Source of the DNA: Lates calcarifer
Taxonomy: Eukaryota; Chordata; Actinopteri; Centropomidae
Direction: 5' to 3'
Assembly (NCBI RefSeq): GCF_001640805.2
Contig: NC_066837.1
Location: 27,528,789 to 27,592,788 of the forward strand
DNA length: 64,000 bases
Position numbers and translations under genes: made by a program. Below, one piece after another: positions 40,451 through 52,500 of the stretch. The notes beneath the pieces are model-generated. The model did not search any database, had not been told where the DNA came from, and saw only the letters and a list, made by a program, of their open reading frames with translations. Every line of letters begins with the position of its first letter. The first letter of the stretch is position 1.

Positions 40451-41976
40451 AAAACAACAACAAAAAACAGACAAACAAACAAAAAATCCCTCTCACTGAC
40501 ATCAGTTCCACACTGGAAACAAAAAGCAGTCTCCTGTATGAAAATCCTGTCTGTTGCCAACCCATCCATCCATTCCAACCTCCTCCTAATGTACAGGTTG
40601 TTGCTCTTTATGCTGTGTTAGCTGACTTCTGACTTGCCTCCTCACTGCTGGAAGTCACCTTACAGCAAAACATAAGGTTAGGTCATAATAAACTGCTTTC
40701 ACAGACAATCTATGGGCTTTTTTTTATAGGACCGTGTCTTTGCCAAACAGCAGGCACAATTAACCATAATGGGATAATGCTAAATGCTAAAATAGAATCA
40801 CATAAGTGGAGAGAGTTAAAGAGTCAGTTAACTGCAATATTTAGCAACAGTTTTATAACATCAGCAAGCATAAGTCGCCATGAACCACTGGTCATACCAG
40901 ACCAAACAAGGGTGTAGCAGCAAAACCCCCTGAGTGGATTACACTGACAAACGTTGCCTCTTGTTGCTCATGAATTTATCTTTTATGTTATTTGAGTAGC
41001 TTTTGTACTTAAAGTATTTAATCCCACAGCCATGTTGGTTTACCATGGGAAGTCTACCAACTGAGTCCTCTTGTCCATTGTGGTCTCTCTGTTTCAGTTC
41101 GAAAACAATGATGTGATTTTTTTAAAAGCTGCCACATGCAGAATTTGAACTTCAGACTACTACCCCCTAGTGGTAACATGGGAAGTGACACTGTAGCAGA
41201 TGGCGGTGCATGCCTACCACCCACGTCTATGCAATAACAATAATTTTAAAAACAATCTAATCACATAAACATTTTACAGATGGTGGCTTCAAAAAAAAAA
41301 ACAAAAAAAAAAAACAAGACAAACAAACAAAAATAACAAATAACCCATATATAAAAAGTTTCCCAAAACCTATTCATTTAAAAATTGAGTCAGTTTGGGG
41401 AAACCTCCTTTTTTCATTTTTTATTTAACATTTTTTCAATAGTTTACCTGAGTTTTTTTGGGATGTAACTTTTATCAGATTGAGGATATCATCTTACTAA
41501 GTCTATACTTGCCACTGCCTTCAGGAATAATTATAGTTACAAATATACAGTTATAAATCAGTTACCATCTGTATGGCAGTTGGGCTAAGATTTTATGTCA
41601 TTTCCTCCAGCTATGACTGAAACCTCAGATCTTTGTGTAGTGATTTGCCTCTATATTGTGGGTCTTTTATGCTGAAAGTAAAGCCACATTTATCAGGTGA
41701 ACAATGAGCTACGCCCACACCCCTATACAGCTTTAGGTGAACCCTTCAAATCAATGGTACGTTGGACTCTAAAGAGCCCTTCCCACAAGAGACATGGCTA
41801 CAAAGAAAGAAATATGACCACAGAAAAATATGACCTGCTCAAAAGAACTGTGTGCCGATACTGCCTTGGGGTATAATAACTTTTCAGTCCAACACAATGA
41901 AAATGTACTTTTCCACAGATTTTTAGTCTTTGATAGTCCACACAGTATGATTCTGTTCTTTTTTTTTTTTTTGCAG

Positions 41977-43148
41977 ATAACATTGGATGGACAATCTAAG
42001 TACAGTCAAAACTGTTAGTTCTGGTGGAGGTGCTGGGGGTAGTAGCAAAGGTAAGATGCGAAAGGTGTTGGTCTGTTACTGTGGCTGTTCTTAAATGCAG
42101 ATTAGCAATGCAGTTGCATACATCTATTCATCTTCTGTGTATTCTCAACAAATATGTAATTGTATTTGTACTTGTAATTGTGTGAAATTTCATATTGTAT
42201 CAGTGACGGCAGTAATACAAATGAATCAAACCATTAAAAGTAATATAATAGAAAATACTATAACAACATCAGTATTGTATTGTATTTAACAAATATATAT
42301 ATATTTTTTTTTACAGTGGTCACAAAATCAGTCACAACTACTCGACTGACCTCACAAAGTAAGTTGTGCTATTGGTCATCTTCATGCATAACACACATAA
42401 CATAATTATCTATGCACATCTCATATCAACTGTTTACATCAGTTTATTGCAGGTTTGCACACATATTGAATTATAGATTTCGACAGTTAAAGCTGCACTA
42501 AGTGCAGTATTTGACTATCCGCAATATGAAAATGGGTAATGCTCTACAGTTTCCCTCAGGTCTAACGAGCTTTTTAATGTCACCATCTTCAAAAAATTAA
42601 TTGTTTTGGTTTTCTGGTTGTTACAGGTTTGGTTCAGTCTTATGCACTTTATGTTCATAAAAAATCATGTTGCTATGTGTCTGCTGGATGTGTAATTAAA
42701 GTCTTTTTGGTTTACATTAACCATATCGACTCTATAAATGGATCATAGTGTTCTACTACTCAACAATTCAACAATTTCCCTCAAGGGATTAATAAAGGAT
42801 TCTGATTGTGATTCTCACAGGTGACCAAAAAGGAGAAAGAAAGAAAATGCATGCAGCTTTAAAGTATGTTGAGCTAAACAAGGAACTATAATAATATGCT
42901 TGCAACATTTTTTGCCACTAAAGGGAACTATAGGTCTGTTCAGCTTCCGGGTGACAGCTTATCATTTTTATTAGACAAGTAAAATCATTACCATGGACAG
43001 CTCCAGCAGCCCAGGGTTATGATATATGTGCATGTCATAAATCAGTTTCATCTAAGAGCAGAGGGATTTCATGGTAAAGTGTGATAGGGCATGTTCAGGC
43101 ACAGCACCAGGCAAGTAGAGTCTTACCTTGGGAATATTATTTGATGAC

Positions 43149-43180
<32 letters not shown>

Positions 43181-46100
43181 CAAATATTACTTTGCCCTAG
43201 CGGGCACTGTCATCTCAGTGTTTGATGAGACCTGAGATTAAAGAAAAACGCAAGGATAATATTTTTGATCTTTTTTTCCCTCTAGGCGAGCTTTCTCTGA
43301 GTGCAGGTGGGTCAGGGGGAAGAGCTGCATCAGGAGGCTCTGGAGGCACAAGCAGCACAGTTGTGATCACGTCCAGCAGCTCCCACACCGGCAGCTCTGG
43401 CAGATCTGGAGCAAGCAAGGGCACTGGAGGGATCAGTGTCACTACAGTAGAAGCATCCTCTGCTGTATCCTCAAGTGGAGGGAGTTCAGCAGCTTCTGGG
43501 GGCATCTGGGCTGGGGTCAGTGCAGGGGCGGGATCAGGGGCAGGGGCAGGGTTAGGCTCTGGGTCAGGGTCAGGGGCGGGTGTAGCAGCAGGAGCAGGGG
43601 CAGGGGCAGGAGCAGGAGCAGCTGCAGGGTTTAAGGCTGCTGGAGGGGGATCTTCCACTATGTCCTCTAGTTTTATAAGTGGTGGCAGAGAGGGAAAAAG
43701 GGAGGGGGGTTTAGGTGCTGTAACAGTTTCCACAGTGACCAAGACTAGCTACAGTTCTGGTGGATCTGGGGAAGCAAAGAGAGGATCATCCTCTGCAGTC
43801 ACTTATTCACCTGCTCCAAAAGAGAGGAAGAGCATGACCACCATGGCAGCGGCTGTCTCAGATGTCTTTGATGGTTAGTAGTCGGTCAGCAGTCGATTAG
43901 TTCAACTGTTCAACTGGCTCTTGTCTTGAGAAGTAACAATAAACTTAAAGCTAATATAAACTTTTTTGTGTCATGTTTCAGAAAGTTCGAGTACAAACTC
44001 GTCCCCTGAGTACAACAGGAAGGCGTATGGTAAGTGTTACTTGAATCTCAGATTATACTCTGGGATGTGCAGATGATGCATTCTGTATTTGTACCATGAA
44101 TGAATTTATGAATTAGTGTTTTCTTGCAGGCATATCAAGTGCAACTTCAACTTCTGCCACCAGGGGGAGAACCCAGAGCAGAGGTACATAGAGAGTCAGT
44201 GCACTTAAAGGGACAGTGCATAAACAGTACATATTGCCTACATTTACTTTGGAGGTTGTTATCATATGGTAAAGTAACTATGTAACTAACCATGCTGTCT
44301 TTTCTTAGAGAGTGAGATCAGAACCAGACTTCAAAGTGCTTCTCCTCCAGCAAGTTGTGAGTATGACCATCCAGCCTGTAATCATGAAATATAGCTGGTC
44401 CCAACTTGGGATAAAACAGAAGGGTGGTCCTCTGTTGCCCACTGTCACCTCTGCTGTGCAGGGACGGAGCTGGATGACGTTAAGCGCCTGCTAAGAGGAA
44501 ACCACTCAACCAGCACCAGTCCAACTCAGTCCCCCAACAACACGCTGCCCATCCCCAAGAAGGCCAGTGTGGAAACCAGGACCATGTCTGAGAGTTCCAC
44601 CGCAGGTTCAACCGTTTAGCTGTCAGCTTCTGTCATGATAAAAGATGATATCTAGATTCACATGTTGCTCTTGTGGTATGGACAGCTCTGATAGTTTAAA
44701 GTGACTGGAGAGTCGATGGGCTGAATGTTCAGACCAGGTGTCAGAATTGGTGATTATTATTATTGGTGTTTAGTTTTTTCTACCATTTTTCCTTTATCCC
44801 CTTTAGACCACTATGGCAGCATTTGGCCTGGAGGTGTGAGCAGTAGCTACAGTTACAATACCAACCCCAACAACCTGTCCACTCCCTCCGCCCTTTACCA
44901 ATCAGGTCAGTCAAATGCATATGATTAATACCAGCAATAAAAGACTGTTTGTATGTGTCTCAAGAATTCAATTGCACATTATCGCAGGTTATGGTAAATT
45001 ACTATATTACATTGCTGTCTCCGAACCAGTCAAAGGTTAACTAAAGTAATTAAGGTAAGTATGGATATATTCAGAGATGCACAACACAACTGAGATATGT
45101 TAGATAAGCCGGCTATGACCCACTAATCGGAGGGTTAGTGGTTCAATCCTTGCACTTTATATGTAAATCAAGAGCTGACTAGAAAAGTGCTATATAAGTG
45201 CAGTCCATTCACCATCCAGTGTGGTTTGAAATGTATCTTTACCTGCTGTACGAAATTATACTCCCAGTAGATACAGCTGTGTGTTTTCTTGTCTTTTTGG
45301 ACTGTGATGGTGGACAAATAAGACTCTGTTCTGTTCTGTCGTGTCCAGGAGTTCAGAACAACCTGACATTCAGCTCTCCCTCCGTGAATAGTGGACTATC
45401 TGCAAGCAGCACTGGTGAGCCTTTTCTTGTCATGTCACAGCCCACAGGGGTTTCAGATCCTTTGCATGGCACTGATGGTCTATAGCCCATGTTGTTTTTC
45501 TCTCTCTCTCAGTCCCAGTGTATGGTGTTCAGAATAATCTGACCAGTGCCAGCCCCACTGTACTCTCTCCCACTGGAACTGCCTCACAGATAGGTAGAGA
45601 TATATAGCCAATATCAAGAATAAGGACAAAATGTTCATACTTATTATACTTACATCAGCATTTGAATGTATTAAACCAGTCAGAATATCACTTGTGTTGT
45701 ACAAGTGTGAAATAATGAAATAAGATGTTTATTTGTCTCCTCACAGTTTATGGTGTACAGAAAAATCGTGTCTGGCTTTGGAATAAGCCCAACTACAGGT
45801 GAGACTGGAGAGAGAATGTGCAGTTCAAATAAAATGCCAAATTAGACCAATGAATTGGTGGATAAAAACAGTTTAATTCAGTTACCCTGTGATGACAACT
45901 AAACTTGTGTGGCATCAAGGCAAATGAAAATGTCATTGTTCAAGTATAATTTATGACTGATTTTTGCCAACAAGGCGTGCTATTCAATGTTTATGTTCAA
46001 ACACTGTCTTTGAGTTTTTAATATCATGTCTCTTGCAGTGAGACCCGGCAGTCCCACTAATGACGAGGCCTCAGGCAAAGATTTTAAGTTTGTGATGGTA

Positions 46101-46585
46101 GAGAAGGAGAATGCTCCTGTCAAGAAGGAGACAGAGAGACTCATCATGACCAAAGACACAGGGAAGCAGTTCATGTCTGCTGCACCAGCTGCTACGTCTG
46201 GTAATTTTAAATACTGCTGCTCACATACTGCTACTGCTCATATTGCTACAACACTGCTATAAATTCCACTGCCATTGCTACTGCCACTTTAATATTATGA
46301 AACAGGTTTTCTTGTGATCTATTTCTGTGTATGATTATTGACAACTGATTTACTCTGTCATGTAGCGACCTACTCTGAGGACTCACTGAAGAGAGAGAAA
46401 CAGAAGCTATCAACCAGCACAGTGGAGGAAGGAACAGATGCTAAATGTAGATTTACATTCAACAGTTGATATCACATACAGAATTTATAGAGTATATGTA
46501 ATTTTTGGCATGTAATTAATTGTGGTTTCATTTTTTAAAGCTTCAAGCCTAAAAGTTGCCACGAAAGACAAAGCCACATATGCAG
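41977..46585 (+). CDS. col17a1: col17a1 coding exons 1-14 (cytoplasmic domain)
   Basis: Exons: 41977-42050 (ATG at 41987), 42317-42358, 43286-43873, 43982-44029, 44130-44183, 44309-44356, 44462-44605, 44807-44905, 45349-45414, 45513-45593, 45747-45798, 46039-46200, 46366-46446, 46541-46585. The start reads [12 protein letters not shown]. Exon 2 encodes VTTTRLTSQ (human VTTRLTS), exon 4 NSSPEYNRK, exon 6 [13 protein letters not shown], exon 7 [13 protein letters not shown] and NNTLPIPKK, and exon 12 [16 protein letters not shown] with LIMTKDTGK. Exons 9-11 each carry a GVQ(N/K)N repeat, as in the human plakin-binding head. Exon 11 is 52 bases long, not a multiple of three; read literally it shifts frame and reaches TAA at 46058-46060. 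The exon upstream of 41977 is untranslated and not found. Confidence 0.9.
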
Positions 46586-49500
46586 GTACTGTATACTGCC
46601 CCATAAACTCCTGCTGATTCATGTTCAGATCCTGTCACTAGGCACTAGATATGCTCTAAAACAGGTCTTAGAGGGATGCATGAGAGGTTGAGTTTCTTGA
46701 AATTCTTGAATTTTTTTTCTTGAAAGTTTCTAGCTCAAGTGGTTGATTTATGGGAAATATGCTTGTTTCTTGCTCAGAGATAGATGAGAAGATTGACACC
46801 ACTCTAATGTCTGTCTATCAGATAAGCTATGAACAGAAAATAGTTAGCTCAGCTTTGCATAAGGACTGGAAACAACTGGCCAAGAAATGGTCCAGCAGAT
46901 AACCTTTCATGAAACTGGTTCATATTTACACTTCAGTTTTTGTATGGATTAAACAAACCAGATAACATGTTAAGTTCTGAGCATTAGAGGTGCTGGTAGG
47001 TGGTTTTGTTACTTTTCAGAGCCTTTCAGAGCTGTTTCCCTGTTTCCAGTCTTTATGCTAAGCTAAGATAATCTGCTGTTGGCTATAGCTTCATATTTAA
47101 CAGACAGATACAAGAGTAGTATCAACTATCTATCATCTAAACTCTCTGCAAAAAAAAAAAAAAAAAAAGGATTTGCCAAGATGTCAATTCTTTAAGAAAC
47201 CTGTAGAAAGAAAATGTAAGAACAATAAAAATAAAGTATATTGTATATGCTGACTCAGCATTCACACTAACTAGAGATAATAAGGAACTTAAGGAGGAAA
47301 AGAAGGGAAAAAGATTAGATACTTTTTGTGAATCTGCTGCTGTTATGCACCTAATCCAGTTTTCTAACTGTCTTGAAGGAACAAAAAAAAACTTAATCTT
47401 GCACCTGAACTTTATTGTCTCTCAGAGATCCATAAAGATGAATCAGGCTTTGGATTCTGGTCCTGCTGTAGCTGGTGGAAGTGGCTGCTGGGCCTCCTGC
47501 TCAGCCTGCTCCTCCTCCTTGGACTCCTCTTCGGACTCATCGCTTTGGGTAAAACTGTCCTTTATTCTCTGGCAGCAAGTTATTTGTCTACAGAAAAGTC
47601 AGTGAACGTGACCTCCACATGTTAGGTTCATCTCCTCTCTTGTTTCATAGGTGAAGAAGTGAGACGCCTCAAGAACCGTGTTGATGCTTTAGAAGCCATC
47701 ACTGGCACTGCCTCAGCCAGGTCCAGTCGCCTATCGGCCTCTTCAGGCATCAACATCATCGACCCGCTGGATTCGTCATACATCGACAGGAGCTCCTCTG
47801 GGCCCACCCTGACGCGCTCTGACAACACGATCAACTTGGGGGCTGCTGGGCCTGGAGGAGGTGTGGGGAGTGGACCAGGACAGGATAGTGCTGGCCTGCA
47901 GAGAACCGTTCAGCAGCTGGTCAGGGCTGAACTCCGCTCTGATGCTGTAAGAGGTACAGACTGAACACACAGATCTGTTATTTTCAAATAAGTTCATGAA
48001 TCAAGCCAACCCCCAGTGAAACAAACTGGTGTATGTTTGAATGTAACTGATCCTAACTTTTTTTCTGTTGTTAGAATCACTTGTTTACTCTCTGAAGGGA
48101 GAGAGAGGAGAACCAGGACCTAAGGGTAGGTTTGCTTAAATCCTAGAGTAATTTGGAAATTGATACTTTATTGATATTCATCATAAATACGTCTGTTTCT
48201 CTACAGGGGATCCGGGGGCATTTGGGCAAAAAGGTGTGGTATTAATCAGAATTTCATAAATATCAAACCTCAGACATGTGTGATGTAAGAATCAAGCTTT
48301 ATGAACTGCAAGGAGCCTCTAAAAATCCATGTTTTGCAGGTGATAGCGGCTTCCCTGGTCTGCCAGGTAAGACTGACAAATATGTCGTGGCTTTTTCCTT
48401 CACACAGAGGTGACAAACTCACTGCCTGTCTCTTCTCATATATCTTATTTCTATAGGTCCTCCTGGGCAGATGGGTCACCCAGGACTGGATGGACCAAGG
48501 GGACCAAAGGGAAGTGCAGGTAATGTTAAGTTTCATTCATTGCTCTTTTAGGTTGACTGGAGACTTTTAGAAAGAAAAACCACGGGCCAAGTCTCTCCTC
48601 CTTTGTGACCAGGTGAACCAGGTGCCGAGGGACCACCTGGACAGAGGGGCCGGGAGGGGCCAATGGGCCCACGAGGAGAGAATGGACCACCTGGATTTGG
48701 AGAGAAAGGAGATAAAGGTAGAAAATGGTTTTCTCGCCCAGGTTGAATCTATGGAAAGTTCTTTGTTGTTAGGTTTTTGGTAATGAAACTTGGTTTTGAC
48801 AGGCTCTCAAGGTGAGCCAGGACGCCCCGGTCCTGCTGGTGCCCTTGGACCTGTGGGGCCGAAGGGTAAGGTCAAAGATCATGGCTGAATTATAGGTCAG
48901 AGCAAAGCAAATTTTAAGGACCATACCAGTGTTTGACTTTAACTTTGAATCACTAAAACTGACATAGAAAGCTCACAGCAGTATGTGGACAGATTCTATT
49001 ACTGGCAAAAATCAATGACCTCTCTATTTTCCATGTTTGATTTAGGTGCCATGGGAGAGCATGGTGCCCCAGGAAGCCCTGGTAAGGACTCAATCATACA
49101 TGAATTTCAGATTTTGTCTGTTTGGCACTGACTGGTAGCAGTATATTAAATCTGTTTATTATTTGTCTGCAGGTGCTCCTGGTCCCAAGGGTTTCCAGGG
49201 TGAAGCAGGAGCTCCAGGAGTGAAAGGTACCTTTTAAGCTTTAACTGGTTTCATTTTCATGATCCTCTTAAAATCTGGATTACACAGTCTTTTAAATTTG
49301 TCAAAATATAAATAAGAATATAATAAAATCAAATGATAATGTGTAAGAAAAAGACCAAAATACATGGAAATGATTATATCTCAGCAGAACAATGATTGAT
49401 TAGTTAACTATTGTATTCATAGAAGAACATTGGCCTTTATCAGTTTAGAACCTTTTAAGAGCTCCACTTACACTTAATGCAGGTGACCGAGGAACTCCAG

Positions 49501-52500
49501 GACTGCCAGGAACCAAGGGAGAACAGGGAGAGAGGGGACCACGTGGAGGAATAGGTGCGTCTCAGCACAGTTTCATTAGTCCTTCACAACATGACTTATA
49601 AAAATACAGCTGCTATCACAGCAGCCATTGAACATTAAAGTGGGAAAGATGTTCGGGAGCACTGTATGTATATATGTTTATATATAATTATAATAATCTA
49701 AAGAGTATGGTCTGGACCTGCTCTATATGAAAAGTGCCTTAAGATGACTTTTGTTGTGACTCTGTGCTATATAGATTGAACAACCATTCACACTCACATT
49801 TACACCTATAGGCAACTTAGAGTTACCACTTAACCTGCATGTCTTTGGACTGTGGGAGGAAGCTGGAGAACCCACACAGGGAGAAGATGTAAATATGCGT
49901 CAGTAATAAGATCAGTTAACATGACCTCTGAAAGAAAAAAAAACAAACAAACATTTGTTCTCATATAAATTAAGAGTTCAGTTCATAAGCAGAAAAGAGC
50001 ATCCTTGTTCAGTTCATCACTCCCAGAGATTTTGCTTCTACAGTCTTATTTGTCATGATATGACCAGTAGCTTTTGTCTAATGTGGTTACTGTTAGCAAA
50101 CTTTAGTTTGATATTCATATGTGACTGATTGCTCACTCAGTTTTTTGGATATTCAATGATGAGTCCTTTACTCCTGTTTGTTCTTTTTGAAAACCAGGCT
50201 GATTTCCGGCAGGGTATCAACATATGTAGCGTATCAAAAATGAAGATGTTAACTGAAAGTAAGACCTCCAGAGGCTGTTAGGTATAACCTATGTAAGGTT
50301 ATACCCATAGGGTCTGTGAATGTGTAACCTTATCCTATTAAAATGTATGATAATAAGAAATAATTCTACTAATTTTTTATCAGTTTGAAAAATGCAAGTT
50401 GCAAACTCAACAATGTTTAGGTTAAAAAAAGGTTTTAATGGTTCGCCCTCATAGCCGTTAGGGTGCGTACCATGTGGGCCCTAGTGGTCTGAGCAGGTGG
50501 ACCCCGGTTCGACTCCCAGTCCGGCTGGACATTTACTGCATGTCATTCCCCCTACTCTCTCACTGTCCTATCAATAAAGGCAAAAAAAGGGGTTTTGATT
50601 TTTGATAGATCCTATTTTCATGATTATAGGTGAACCGGGACAACCTGGACCACAAGGCCCTGCTGGATCTAAGGGAACTAAAGGAGTTGCAGGTGAGGAG
50701 AGATCTACACAGTAATAGTATATGATATTCTTTAAACAGGATGTAAAGATTGGAGGAGGAAATGATGAGGATTGCATCATTCTGTATCGCCACACAGTGT
50801 AGCTCATTTATGATTTATGGAACACCTGTGAGGACATTTTTCTGCTGGTGCCAAGGAAAGTGTATCATTAGTGTATCATGAGTGTCCTCTCAACTACAGT
50901 CTCTGTGTAAAAATTGCAGGTGACTCAGGTCCAATGGGACTTCCTGGTGCGAGAGGACCACCTGGACTTCCTGGAGATATTGGTCCCCCAGGTACCATAA
51001 CACTGTCTAATAGGGGCCCTATTCATAATCAGCTGTAATGTAATAAATGGTGCTTATCAAATATTGAACTCCAGGTAGGTTATTTTTAATTGATTAAATC
51101 TGTTGTTATTTTTCCCCAGGCACCCCTGGTCTTCAAGGACCCCCAGGTATGAGAATATGTAACAAAATAAATGTTTTACCGTCCTTCAAGATTAGATTTA
51201 ATATATTTGAATAATGTTTTCTGATCCGTTACCACAGGTATTGCTGGAAATCCAGGACAGCCTGGTGGTAAAGGTAATGCCTCATTTCCTTGCTAGTGAA
51301 GGTAAAAAGAATTTCACATCCACCACACAGTGCTATGGAAGGTCCTGGATGCAAGAATAAATAGAATAGAACAATACATATCTTCTTTACCATCTTACTA
51401 CTGTCCAAGCTTTTGGTAAAACAAACAAATCTTCTTTGAGGTATGAGATGCACTAAATGCACCAAAAACAAGGGGTGGTGGGCTCAGGTGGAGTTTCTTT
51501 GAGTTCAATATTACATACTATACATTATATAAGCATATTATGCTCACTCTCTATGAAACATTTCCCACACTTTTTCTTTGTTTCTTTTCTGTTAGACTGG
51601 ACAGTAGCTATTGCTTAGTGTTTATATGAGGGGCTGTGTGGGACAGAATTTAAACATACATACAAGTAAAAGCAATGCTGGACTATAGTAATGCTAGAGG
51701 CTGCTTGGCACAGTATGCTGAGTCAGCTTGCTAATAAGCTGTCTATGGAAAAAAAAAAATTTGAATATTGAAGTTTTGCAGGTATTTGGTCATAAACCAA
51801 AGTACTGGACAACTAAATGGTGACCTGTTGATGGTGCTAGAGGAAAGGTCAGGGATCACCAGTTATTACAGTCCATCCTCTGGGGACCACGAATGTCTGT
51901 TCTACTGACACTGTCAACGCTAGAACCACCACTATAATGGCTGACAAAAAGTTTGAAAACACACTTCTAAACATTTGTCATGTGAGAGCTACATGAGAAT
52001 AATTAGTGCTAATGCTAGTCGTGTAAAATGGCAGTAAAGTTTTCTTGCCAATGTTTCTGAAAACTAAGGACCAAATGTTTTCAATTTACTGTTTAATTAA
52101 GCGTTGAAGCAGTAAGGTTATGGTTTTAAAAACCATAAACTCTTCAATCAAAGACATGCTTAAGATTTTGTAATGCCAAAATCCAATCTACCATCTGCTA
52201 GATGTTTGATGTTAAGCTTCATGATGCAGTCTAATGTAATGCTCATTTCAGGTGAACCTGGTTTGCCTGGCAAAGTCATCACTTCAGGTAAGAACTGCAG
52301 TACAGACATACTGTGTGTTAGTTTTTAAATATTGCGCACTCTACCAACTGGTCTTTGTTTCTTTCTTTATTATTCCTAGGTGGGTCTGATACTGTCACCA
52401 TCCCTGGACCTCCAGGGCCCGCTGGGTCTCCAGGTCCTGCTGGACCCCCTGGTTTGTCCGGTCCCATTGGTCCTGCTGGTGTTCCAGGACAACCTGGTAA

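Larger units (their letters stand above)
35166..41976. other. Intergenic smim26-col17a1, including col17a1 upstream region
   Basis: No coding exon is supported. It holds inverted MITE-core copies (37447-37843), an (AT)n microsatellite (37909-37935) and a common repeat (40255-40450). The untranslated first exon and promoter of col17a1 should lie here. One weak candidate is the sequence ending at a GAGAG|GTAAGTC donor near 38806, but no promoter can be defined. Confidence 0.45.

Noticed and set aside
43215..43742. 175-codon minus-strand open frame rich in Pro/Ala
   Set aside because: It is the antisense of the Gly/Ala/Ser repeat in col17a1 exon 3; GC-rich triplet repeats keep several frames open. 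No splice or family support.
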